Shown: positions 7,371 to 13,452 of the stretch, piece by piece
Numbering within the stretch: the stretch's first letter is position 1
How the letters are laid out: the number at the start of each line of letters is the position of its first letter
Notes under the pieces: generated by a model
Seen by the model: the letters and a program-made list of their open reading frames with translations, nothing else
What the model was told of the DNA's origin: nothing
Databases searched by the model: none
Assembly: GCA_049601975.1 (NCBI GenBank)
Contig: JBMYRC010000117.1
Coordinates: 1-13,452 of the forward strand
Length of the DNA: 13,452 bases
Direction: 5' to 3'
Source: UBA6544 sp049601975
Lineage (GTDB): Bacteria > Pseudomonadota > Alphaproteobacteria > UBA8366
Translations under genes and position numbers: made by a program

Positions 7371-9169
7371 GTGACGACCCACCCGTGAGCGACGCTGCGG
7401 CCGATTTGTTCGAGGAAGCGCGGCGGACCGAAGGAGAAGATGCGGCGGCGGCGTTGTCCCTATTCGCGCAATGCGCTGCGGCCGAACCTGGGTGGAGCGT
7501 CCCGGTCGTCGCGCTCGGTGATTTGTTGCGAAAATCCGGTCACACCGAAGAAGCGCTGGTAGCCTACGGACGGGCCTTCGAGCTGGACCCGACCGACGCG
7601 GCGATACCGGTGAAGAGCGGCAATCTGCGAAACGAAACCCGGGATTATGCGGCGGCTGTCTGGGACTACGAGGCGGCGGCGGCGGCCCAACCCGATTGGT
7701 ATCTCCCCGATCTCAATCGTGGTAATGCGTTGACAGCGCAGGGTAATCTCGATGGTGCCGCGCGGGCCTATGACCGTGCGTTGGAGAAGGGTGGCCCGGC
7801 GGGAATTCGGTTGCGGCGCGATTTACGGCTGCCGATCATTCCCGAAGGCGCCGGGCCATATGCGGCGGAATACGAGCGTTACCGGGCGGCACTCGGAATA
7901 TTGGAAGCCGACCCGCCTACTCTCGGTAATCCATTGACGGAAACGCCGGGTAGCCGATTCTACCTCGCCTATCACGGCCGCAACGACCGCGACCTTCAAC
8001 AGCAGCTGGCTGCGGTTTATCTGGCCGGATGCCCGAAACTCGATTGGACCGCATCGCATTGCCGTACGCTCAGGCAGCCTGAGGGCCAGCGACGAATTGC
8101 GTTTGTCTCCCGTTTCCTTTTTGACCACTCGATCGGGCGCTTGTGTCTCGGTTTGTTTCGCCGCCTCGCCGCACGTGGAGATTGTGAGGTGATTTGCTTC
8201 GAGACGGCACCCGTGCCTGCCGATGGCGTGCACGGGGAAATTGCTGAACTAGTCTCCCATGTCGAAACCTTGCCCGCCGATATTTTCAGCGCGCGGGAGG
8301 TGATTGCCGCGGCTCAGCCAGATATCGTCTTCTATCCGGAGATCGGCATGGATCCGTTGGCCTATTTTTTGGCTTTCGCGCGTCTGGCACCGATACAAGC
8401 GGTCTCCTACGGACATCCGGTCACTTCCGGTATTCCCAATGTCGATTATTTCTTGTCCTGTACCGCAGCGGAACCCGCTGTCGATTCGGATGCGCGTGGC
8501 GCTTATAGTGAGTGCCTTGTACCGCTCGGCGGTTTGCCGTTCTCTTATGTCCGTCCTATCGCACCGGAGCCGTCTGGGACGCGCGCGGACTTCGGTCTTG
8601 CGGAAGATGCGACGATTTATTTTTTGGCTCAGAACCTGTTCAAGATTCATCCGGAGATGGACACTGCCCTGCAGTTGATCCTTCAGCGTGACCCGCAGGG
8701 CATTATCCTGTTATTGGAAGGACATGACGACGCCTGGGGCGATGTGTTGCGCCGACGGTTTGCCGTCACAATGGGCACATGTGCGGCGCGGATAAAGTTT
8801 CTACCGCGTCAAAATCATGACAATTTTATGCGACTTCTCGGCTTGTCGGACGTCAGCTTGGATAGCTTCCCATTTTGTGGCGGCAATACGACCTATCAAT
8901 CGCTGGCGATGGGCACGCCGGTCGTCACTTTGCCGGGACGCTATCTTCGGGGCCGGGTTAGTTTAGGAATATACCGTCATATGGGTATGGAAGAACTGAT
9001 CGCAGGGGATGTGACGGACTATGCCGAGATTGCGGTACGACTTGGTCGCGACGTAAAATTTCGGGTGGGGATAACGCAAAAGATTGTCGAGACGTGTGCT
9101 GTTATTTTTGAGGATCCGGTGTTTCTCGATGATGCGGAACGCTTTTTGATGACGTCGACGCCGCTTTAG
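7367..9169 (+). CDS. TPR-containing GT41 family (O-GlcNAc transferase-like) glycosyltransferase
   Basis: Predicted cytosolic protein of 600 aa. The N-terminus (about 10-145) holds three to four tetratricopeptide repeats (e.g. LGDLLRKSGHTEEALVAYGRAFELDP at 50-75). From about 240 it is a GT-B transferase of the GT41/SPINDLY type: RIAFVSRFLFDHSIG (H254 aligns by motif with human OGT H498), APIQAVSYGHPVTSGIPNVDYFLS (341-364), AQNLFKIHP (K426, counterpart of the UDP-contacting OGT K842), and LDSFPFCGGNTTYQSLAMGTPVVTLPG (498-524, with D499 and the NTT in place of HTT). Family members transfer a sugar from a UDP-sugar to Ser/Thr or other side chains; donor and target here are unknown. No signal peptide or membrane segment. 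It sits alone on the plus strand, splitting proB from proA. The start is supported by the TPR frame but lacks a ribosome-binding sequence; GTG at 7385 is an alternative. Confidence 0.9.
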   Translation: MSDDPPVSDAAADLFEEARRTEGEDAAAALSLFAQCAAAEPGWSVPVVALGDLLRKSGHTEEALVAYGRAFELDPTDAAIPVKSGNLRNETRDYAAAVWDYEAAAAAQPDWYLPDLNRGNALTAQGNLDGAARAYDRALEKGGPAGIRLRRDLRLPIIPEGAGPYAAEYERYRAALGILEADPPTLGNPLTETPGSRFYLAYHGRNDRDLQQQLAAVYLAGCPKLDWTASHCRTLRQPEGQRRIAFVSRFLFDHSIGRLCLGLFRRLAARGDCEVICFETAPVPADGVHGEIAELVSHVETLPADIFSAREVIAAAQPDIVFYPEIGMDPLAYFLAFARLAPIQAVSYGHPVTSGIPNVDYFLSCTAAEPAVDSDARGAYSECLVPLGGLPFSYVRPIAPEPSGTRADFGLAEDATIYFLAQNLFKIHPEMDTALQLILQRDPQGIILLLEGHDDAWGDVLRRRFAVTMGTCAARIKFLPRQNHDNFMRLLGLSDVSLDSFPFCGGNTTYQSLAMGTPVVTLPGRYLRGRVSLGIYRHMGMEELIAGDVTDYAEIAVRLGRDVKFRVGITQKIVETCAVIFEDPVFLDDAERFLMTSTPL

Positions 9170-10308
9170 ACGGTCAGCACCAAATCGTCGCGGTGGATGA
9201 GTTCGTCGCGTCCCCGATATCCGAGAATCTCTGCGATTTCGCCGCTCTTGCGGCCCGATATTCGGGCCGCGTCCGTATTGGAATAGGCGGAGAGACCGCG
9301 CGCCATTTCATTGCCGTCGGTGGCGCGGACAATGACTGCATCGCCCCGCTCAAACGTTCCTTGGATGCGGACAACTCCAGCCGGAAGCAGGCTTTTTCCT
9401 TGTCTGAGGGCGCGCTCAGCACCCGCATCGACAAGGATTTCACCGACCGGATTGAGTGAGCCGACGATCCATCGTTTGCGCGCTGTAAGTGGAGAGGCCG
9501 ATGGCATGAACCAAGTGCATCGCGCCCCATCAGCCAGTCGCCGCAATGGGTTTGCCTCGATCCCGTTCATAATCGCCATGCGGCAACCAGCGGCGGTGGC
9601 GACTTTCGCCGCTTGTATTTTGGTTTCCATACCGCCGGAAGAATATCCAGTGGGTGCTTTACCTGCCATGGCCTCGATTTGCGGGTTTATCTCGTTGACC
9701 CGGGCGATGTGTTGGGCGTTTGAATCCTGTCGGGGGTCGCGCTCATACAGCCCGTCGATATCGGACAGTAAAATTAGTGTGTCTGCGCTGATCATCGCCG
9801 CGACCCGCGCCGCCAGACGGTCGTTGTCACCGAAACGGATTTCTGTCGTCGCCACCGTGTCGTTCTCGTTAACCACGGGAACCGCGCCTAGTGTCAGCAA
9901 TTGCGCAATCGTGCTGCGGGCGTTGAGGTGTCGGCGGCGTTCCTCGGTATCGCTGAGCGTGAGGAGGATTTGCGCGACCGAAATGTCGTGCCGCGCCAGC
10001 GCTTCCTGATAGGCATGGGCCAATTGTATCTGACCGCTGGCTGCGGCGGCCTGTTTCTCTTCGAGCCGTATCGTCTTTTGCGTCAGGCCAAGATGGCGCC
10101 GTCCGACCGCAATGGCCCCTGAAGAAACCACCAGAATCTCTGTCCCCGTCTCGCGCAAGGCATGCAAATCGTCCGCGAGCGCTTCCAGCCAGGTGCGTCG
10201 AATGGTGCCGGTTTTGTCGTCAACCATGAGGGCGGAGCCGATCTTCACCACGAGCCTTGCGGCACCGGTCAAATGTTCCGTCATCGCGTTGTCGCTTACA
10301 GGTTCCAT
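9166..10308 (-). CDS. proB: Glutamate 5-kinase
   Basis: First, feedback-inhibited step of proline synthesis: phosphorylates the gamma-carboxyl of glutamate with ATP. The 380-aa protein has an amino-acid-kinase domain (about 17-270: VVKIGSAL, VSSGAIAVGRRHLG, NENDTV at 147-152, FGDND at 159-163, LLSDIDGLYERDP, GMETKIQAAK at 226-235) and a C-terminal PUA domain (about 288-366), the full-length bacterial form. ATG at 10308 lies 13 bases inside the obgE end; a second ATG at 10284 (codon 9) would remove the overlap and leaves the kinase domain intact, so the start is not certain. Its stop (TAA, 9166-9168) overlaps the TAG of the convergent GT41 gene, leaving no room for a terminator. Confidence 0.96.
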   Translation of the reverse strand: MEPVSDNAMTEHLTGAARLVVKIGSALMVDDKTGTIRRTWLEALADDLHALRETGTEILVVSSGAIAVGRRHLGLTQKTIRLEEKQAAAASGQIQLAHAYQEALARHDISVAQILLTLSDTEERRRHLNARSTIAQLLTLGAVPVVNENDTVATTEIRFGDNDRLAARVAAMISADTLILLSDIDGLYERDPRQDSNAQHIARVNEINPQIEAMAGKAPTGYSSGGMETKIQAAKVATAAGCRMAIMNGIEANPLRRLADGARCTWFMPSASPLTARKRWIVGSLNPVGEILVDAGAERALRQGKSLLPAGVVRIQGTFERGDAVIVRATDGNEMARGLSAYSNTDAARISGRKSGEIAEILGYRGRDELIHRDDLVLTV

Positions 10309-11339
10309 GGCCGGGTGGTGGCGTTAGGAGATTGCGTCACTTTTTTCCGCTCGGATTTAATGGCTCTGTGCAGGCGGCGCAGCGCATCTTGCACGCCGTC
10401 GCCGGTGACGCCCGAAATCGTCATAACGTCGCGGGTTGATGCCGCTTCCGCCAGAGCTGCTTTCTTCTCCGATATGGCCTCTTCATCGAGCGCGTCGCAT
10501 TTGTTCAGCGCGACGATCTCCGTCTTTTCCTCAAGGCCCGCGCCATAGGCGATAATCTCGTCGCGGACCGTCCGATAGGCGCCGTCAACATCTTCTTCCG
10601 TCCCGTCGATCAAATGCAGCAACACGCCGCAACGCTCCACATGGCCAAGAAATCGATCGCCGAGTCCATGGCCTTCATGAGCGCCCTCGATTAATCCCGG
10701 AATATCGGCCAGCACGAATTCCGCGCCATCCAGATAGACCACACCCAATTGCGGGTGAAGCGTTGTGAATGGATAGTCGGCGATCTTCGGTTTGGCGCGG
10801 CTGACCGCCGCCAGGAAGGTGGACTTACCGGCATTCGGCAGGCCGACCAGGCCCGCATCCGCTAATAGTTTCAGTCGCAGCCAGACCCACATTTCCTGTC
10901 CCGGCCAGCCGGCCTCCGCACGTCTTGGTGCACGATTGGTCGCCGTCTTGAATTGGGCGTTGCCGCGCCCGGCATCGCCGCCCCGCAACAGCTCCACTTC
11001 CTCACCCTCAATGGTCAGGTCGACCAGAAGGGTTTCGTTGTCCTCGGCGAAAATTTGCGTACCCACGGGCAGCTCGAGTACCGCCGTCTTACCGGCGGCT
11101 CCAGTCATATCCTTGCCCATGCCGGGGCGACCGTTCTCCGCTTTGATGTGTTGGCGGTAGCGATAATCGATCAGCGTGTTGAGGCCCGGCACCGCAACCG
11201 CCATGACATCACCGCCCCGGCCACCGCTGCCGCCGTTCGGCCCGCCGAACTCAACGTATTTCTCACGCCGAAAAGAGATGCAGCCGTTACCGCCTTCACC
11301 GCTCTTTACGTAGACCTTGGCTTGATCGAGAAACTTCAT
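10296..11339 (-). CDS. obgE: GTPase Obg/CgtA
   Basis: Essential GTPase that acts in 50S maturation and in growth, replication and stress control. Domains: glycine-rich Obg fold (1-158, GGPNGGSGGRGGDV) and a G domain (159-330) with G1 GLPNAGKS (166-173), G2 T192-T193, G3 DIPGL (212-216), G4 NKCD (279-282) and G5 SGVTGDG (309-315). At 347 aa it ends in a short charged tail without the OCT domain of Gram-positive Obg, as is usual for proteobacteria. The ATG is preceded by a good GGGGCGGAAG. It follows rpmA in the standard rplU-rpmA-obgE order, but an intrinsic terminator separates them, so its supply probably depends on read-through or a promoter inside rpmA. Confidence 0.97.
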   Translation of the reverse strand: MKFLDQAKVYVKSGEGGNGCISFRREKYVEFGGPNGGSGGRGGDVMAVAVPGLNTLIDYRYRQHIKAENGRPGMGKDMTGAAGKTAVLELPVGTQIFAEDNETLLVDLTIEGEEVELLRGGDAGRGNAQFKTATNRAPRRAEAGWPGQEMWVWLRLKLLADAGLVGLPNAGKSTFLAAVSRAKPKIADYPFTTLHPQLGVVYLDGAEFVLADIPGLIEGAHEGHGLGDRFLGHVERCGVLLHLIDGTEEDVDGAYRTVRDEIIAYGAGLEEKTEIVALNKCDALDEEAISEKKAALAEAASTRDVMTISGVTGDGVQDALRRLHRAIKSERKKVTQSPNATTRPWNL

Positions 11340-11355
11340 GTCTTCCGCCCCAACG

Positions 11356-11383
11356 AAAAAGGGGAATGGCTAGCCATTCCCCT
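11356..11383 (-). terminator. Intrinsic terminator after rpmA
   Basis: On the minus strand a perfect 10-bp stem, AGGGGAATGG pairing with CCATTCCCCT around a CTAG loop, runs straight into a TTTTT tract. The whole 24-base stem-loop is an exact palindrome (11360-11383). The plus strand has no T tract after the stem, so it acts only for leftward transcription. It ends 16 bases before the obgE ATG. Confidence 0.9.
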
Positions 11384-11410
11384 GAACGTTAAAGCCTGCG
11401 TCGAATTAGT

Positions 11411-11665
11411 CTACGCCGCCGGCTCCACCGAGATGGTGGTGCGGGCGCGGGTCTTGTGAAACTTCACCTGACCATCAACCAATGCGAACAGGGTGTGATC
11501 GCGACCCATACCGACATTATCGCCGGGATGGAACTTAGTGCCGCGTTGACGCACGAGAATATTACCGGGAATTACAGCTTCTCCGCCGTATTTTTTCACG
11601 CCGAGACGGCGACCGATTGTATCGCGGCCGTTACGTGAACTACCCCCTGCCTTTTTATGTGCCAT
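11411..11665 (-). CDS. rpmA: 50S ribosomal protein bL27
   Basis: Ribosomal protein bL27 (84 aa), whose N-terminal tail reaches the peptidyl transferase centre. The N-terminus MAHKKAGGSSRNGRD begins directly with the mature form (no cleaved N-terminal extension as in Firmicutes), followed by the conserved GRRLGVKKYGGE and GNILVRQRGTKFHPG stretches. The ribosome-binding sequence AAGGAG overlaps the rplU stop region, 13 bases upstream, indicating a two-gene operon. A terminator follows. Confidence 0.98.
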   Translation of the reverse strand: MAHKKAGGSSRNGRDTIGRRLGVKKYGGEAVIPGNILVRQRGTKFHPGDNVGMGRDHTLFALVDGQVKFHKTRARTTISVEPAA

Positions 11666-11678
11666 GGCGTTCTACTCC

Positions 11679-12065
11679 TTACTCTGCTTCCGCCGCGGGA
11701 GCCGCTTCGGGCGCTGCTTCCGCTTTCTTTTTCTGGGCGGCCTTTTTCTTGCCGGCGGCAAGGATATCGTCGATCCGCAGAACCGTTAGGTGCTGGCGGT
11801 GGCCGTTCTTGCGGCGATAGTTTTGCCGACGCTTCTTCTTGAAGATGATGATCTTACGGTCTCGCATTTGTTCGAGAACCGTTGCGGAGACACTTGCGCC
11901 GTCAACGAGGGGCACGCCCACCGTCTGGCTCTTATCGTCTCCGACCATCAAGACCTCGTTGAGGTCGATACTGGCGCCTGCTTCCGCGTCGAGTTTTTCG
12001 ACCCGGATGACATCGTTTTTGGCGACTTTGTATTGCTTGCCGCCGCTCTTGATCACTGCGAACAT
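11679..12065 (-). CDS. rplU: 50S ribosomal protein bL21
   Basis: Ribosomal protein bL21, which binds 23S rRNA domain II. The conserved part is residues 1-103 (MFAVIKSGGKQYKV, then KIIIFKKKRRQNYRRKNGHRQHLTVLRI). It carries a 20-25 residue Lys/Ala/Glu-rich extension (KKKAAQKKKAEAAPEAAPAAEAE), an extra tail relative to the 103-aa E. coli protein but frequent in alphaproteobacteria. First gene of the rplU-rpmA unit, with a strong promoter about 110 bases upstream. Confidence 0.98.
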   Translation of the reverse strand: MFAVIKSGGKQYKVAKNDVIRVEKLDAEAGASIDLNEVLMVGDDKSQTVGVPLVDGASVSATVLEQMRDRKIIIFKKKRRQNYRRKNGHRQHLTVLRIDDILAAGKKKAAQKKKAEAAPEAAPAAEAE

Positions 12066-12144
12066 CTGACCGTGCTCTCTCGTATCGAGTGGTCCGCCCC
12101 GTTCCCGGCGGAGGCCAGGACGAAATCGGACACATAAAATCCAT

Positions 12145-12162
12145 CGGGCCGTAAAGGGCCCG
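12145..12162 (-). other. GC-rich hairpin in the rplU leader
   Basis: On the minus strand CGGGCC, loop CTTTAC, GGCCCG: a perfect 6-bp all-GC stem about 10 bases after the predicted transcription start. The downstream sequence (ATGGATTTTATG) is only weakly T-rich, so it is not a clear terminator. It could stabilise the leader or take part in bL21 autoregulation, which is known for some bacteria; here that is only a possibility. Confidence 0.45.
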
Positions 12163-12176
12163 GAAAACGAGCCGCG

Positions 12177-12204
12177 ACTATACTTACCGCGGATGCGAAG
12201 TCAA
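12177..12204 (-). promoter_or_regulatory. Sigma70-type promoter for rplU-rpmA
   Basis: On the minus strand, TTGACT (12199-12204), a 16-base spacer, TATAGT (12177-12182): each hexamer is close to consensus. It lies just after the stop of the upstream hydrolase gene and predicts a leader of about 105 bases before the rplU ATG at 12065. Confidence 0.75.
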
Positions 12205-12213
12205 CGGTTTTAC

Positions 12214-13251
12214 TCAGGAAATCTCCTGGGTTCGTTGCGATCCGGTATGGTGCGACAAATCGAAAACCTCGGTCGCCGGGCCATCCGCCTCGAATCCTTT
12301 TACCCGCAGCTCTCCCGTTCGCGGATTGGCGGACATCGCAAGGCGCGTGTCCTCGTTGACCACCGGGTAGATCGCCCAGGCGAAATTGGTGACTTGGCTG
12401 AGGGTATAGCCGTTCATCAATCGGTGGCGGCGGTAGCTCGCGATGCCGCGTTCCTTGCCTGGTTTAAAGGTTTTACCGAACCAATGGTTGGCTGCCGCCG
12501 CAGGCGCCTCCAGGATGGCGGCACGGCGCTCCAAGCGTTCAATCACGCACCCTTCGCCGCGCTCGGTGCCGACGAGGGAGAATATCGCCGGCAGCGCAAT
12601 TGGCGTTTTCGAGAGCATATCGTACGCCTCGTGATAATTCCGGCAGGTCTCGACCACGCGGCGCAACAGATGCACCGGCGGGACGCGCCGTCCGGAAAAT
12701 GTCTTCACCTTGTTGACCAGCCAATCCACATAGACCGGCAAGGTCATGCGGCGCACCAGCGGCGCTTGATTGATGGCAACGGCGAATCGGTCCGGTGCCA
12801 TGGCTTGGACGACGCCGGTAAATCCGGGCCATGTCATATTATAATATTCGCCGGCCGGGCCTGACTGCCGTGCCACGACCAGATGTCGGCCCAATCCGTG
12901 GAACGGCCAATCGAGGGTCCGTAGCAACCGCATGCCGGGAGCCGTCGGATCCACCATCACACCGCTGGTACAGCCCCATTCGAGACAGAGGTTCATGAAC
13001 CAGACGCCGCGCGGCAGCTGCCCGGCAATCTCTGCGATCTCGCCATTGTGGGTATTGCCGGCATAGGTCGACCAAAGGCGGGACATCGTATCGAGACCGG
13101 CGATCAGCTTGGTGCCGTATTGCGCGCGCCCGAGGCGGATGATCTCCGCCGCCCGCGTCGGATCACTCTCAAACAACGCTACGGCCCCGCCGTCACCGAT
13201 ATCGACGAGCGGGATGCGCGGGAGCGATGAGGCGGTGCTGTCGGGTGCCAT
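12214..13251 (-). CDS. NAAA/acid-ceramidase-like Ntn-hydrolase (choloylglycine hydrolase clan)
   Basis: 345-aa protein resembling the cysteine Ntn-hydrolases that cleave amide bonds of N-acylethanolamines, ceramides or related acyl amides. The presumed nucleophile is C94 in EWGCTSG, followed at +17 and +20 by R111 and D114 in RTLDW; human NAAA has C126, R142 (+16) and D145 (+19) in CTS...RNLDY. A second family stretch is FSLVGTERGEGCVIER (224-239), similar to the VGGTRPGEGVVITR region of acid ceramidase. In the family the active Cys is exposed by self-cleavage, which here would remove a 93-residue N-terminal part. No signal peptide is seen, so a cytosolic location is likely. The substrate is unknown; penicillin acyltransferase (C45)-like activity is another option. 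The gene lies between a tRNA and the rplU promoter and is not obviously linked to its neighbours. A -10-like TATACT lies about 40 bases upstream. Confidence 0.75.
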   Translation of the reverse strand: MAPDSTASSLPRIPLVDIGDGGAVALFESDPTRAAEIIRLGRAQYGTKLIAGLDTMSRLWSTYAGNTHNGEIAEIAGQLPRGVWFMNLCLEWGCTSGVMVDPTAPGMRLLRTLDWPFHGLGRHLVVARQSGPAGEYYNMTWPGFTGVVQAMAPDRFAVAINQAPLVRRMTLPVYVDWLVNKVKTFSGRRVPPVHLLRRVVETCRNYHEAYDMLSKTPIALPAIFSLVGTERGEGCVIERLERRAAILEAPAAAANHWFGKTFKPGKERGIASYRRHRLMNGYTLSQVTNFAWAIYPVVNEDTRLAMSANPRTGELRVKGFEADGPATEVFDLSHHTGSQRTQEIS

Positions 13252-13288
13252 GAGAGGGGCGGAATTTCCTGAATATGCGTGCGGCTGG

Positions 13289-13294
13289 AGTATA
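13289..13294 (-). promoter_or_regulatory. Candidate -10 element for the Ntn-hydrolase gene
   Basis: TATACT on the minus strand, a good -10 match, placed so that transcription would begin about 30 bases before the ATG at 13251. No convincing -35 was found at 16-18 bases, so this is weak. Confidence 0.35.
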
Positions 13295-13325
13295 GCGGCG
13301 ATGTGCGGAATTTCGGAGCGATATC

Positions 13326-13354
13326 TTGCAGCACGAATGCGCTTCGGTAAGTAT
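13326..13354 (+). promoter_or_regulatory. Possible promoter for the tRNA-Ser gene
   Basis: TTGCAG (13326-13331), 17 bases, AAGTAT (13349-13354) on the plus strand, about 47 bases before the tRNA. Only half of the -10 matches consensus; listed because a tRNA gene here needs a promoter and nothing better is seen. Confidence 0.25.
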
Positions 13355-13372
13355 CAGTCGTATCGACCGACC

Positions 13373-13393
13373 CTCAGCCCGAATTGGGCTGGG
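13373..13393. repeat. Inverted repeat before the tRNA gene
   Basis: CAGCCC, 5-base loop GAATT, GGGCTG: a perfect 6-bp stem, extendable by a T-G and a C-G pair. It ends 8 bases before the tRNA. There is no T tract on either side in either direction, so it is not an intrinsic terminator; its role is unknown. Confidence 0.6.
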
Positions 13394-13401
13394 TCATCCG
13401 C

Positions 13402-13452
13402 GGAGTAATGCCGGAGTGGTCGAACGGGGCGGTCTCGAAAACTTTCCTAAAA
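13402..13452 (+). tRNA. tRNA-Ser (CGA), 5' half, cut by right edge
   Basis: The first 41 bases match the start of a serine tRNA: acceptor strand GGAGTAA, T8, D stem CCG/CGG (13411-13413 with 13425-13427) with the GTGG loop, and anticodon loop CTCGAAA with anticodon CGA at 13436-13438 (reads UCG). It closely resembles E. coli serU up to the bases after the loop. The 3' side of the anticodon stem (13441-13445, ACTTT) pairs with 13429-13433 (GCGGT) at only two Watson-Crick pairs, two wobbles and one mismatch, where ACCGC or ACCGT is expected. The variable arm, T arm and acceptor 3' end lie beyond the window, so integrity cannot be judged. Confidence 0.7.

Noticed and set aside
7660..7690. GCG-rich run in the GT41 gene as a repeat element
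   Set aside because: Simple Ala codon run inside a TPR helix; no unit structure beyond the coding sequence.
9311..10009. Plus-strand open frame (232 aa) over proB
   Set aside because: Antisense shadow of a clearly recognised gene; Ala/Ser/Arg-rich and without family features.
11932..12144. Minus-strand 70-aa frame starting in the rplU leader
   Set aside because: Overlaps rplU in another frame, is very Arg-rich, and has no ribosome-binding sequence; most likely chance.
12145..12162. Leader hairpin as a terminator of the hydrolase gene
   Set aside because: Only 6 bp and no proper T tract after the stem; placed downstream of a strong promoter.
12193..12864. Plus-strand open frame (223 aa) over the Ntn-hydrolase
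   Set aside because: Antisense to a better supported gene; no motif, and its start lies on the rplU promoter.
1..13452. CRISPR arrays, insertion sequences, integrases, toxin-antitoxin pairs
   Set aside because: None seen on either strand; nearly all of the window is covered by recognised genes.

Overview
The window looks like a chromosomal housekeeping segment of an alphaproteobacterium, probably near the Rhodospirillales. The evidence is the order of its genes (rplU-rpmA-obgE-proB, proA-nadD-rsfS-rlmH-gpmI-envC-ctpA, then a deacetylase-like gene), the protein sequences, and the moderately high GC content. This placement is an inference from gene order and family resemblance; no database search was possible.

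Almost everything is on the minus strand, so transcription runs from high to low coordinates. On the right, a truncated tRNA-Ser(CGA) gene (plus strand, running off the edge) diverges from an NAAA/acid-ceramidase-like Ntn-hydrolase gene (12214-13251). A well-formed sigma70-type promoter (12177-12204) follows and drives rplU and rpmA (ribosomal proteins bL21 and bL27). These end at a clear intrinsic terminator (11356-11383) only 16 nt before obgE. obgE overlaps proB (glutamate 5-kinase).

A plus-strand TPR plus GT41 (O-GlcNAc-transferase-like) gene at 7367-9169 sits between proB and proA, two genes that are normally adjacent in these bacteria. Its stop codon overlaps that of proB tail to tail. 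It diverges from proA across a 145-bp gap that must hold new promoters for both.

Left of this, proA, nadD, rsfS and rlmH form a tight run: proline synthesis, NAD synthesis, ribosome silencing and 23S rRNA methylation. After 44 bp containing a promoter-like sequence come gpmI (glycolysis), envC (degenerate LytM activator of cell-wall amidases, GTG start) and ctpA (S41 processing protease), with overlapping ends. The last gene, cut by the left edge, looks like the start of a membrane-anchored divergent polysaccharide deacetylase with a non-ATG start.

No phage, transposon or CRISPR locus is visible. The points most worth a second look are the GT41 insertion and its tiny upstream ORF, the terminator before obgE, the Ntn-hydrolase, a G3T3 repeat inside envC, and the tRNA-Ser whose sequence leaves the expected cloverleaf in the anticodon stem.
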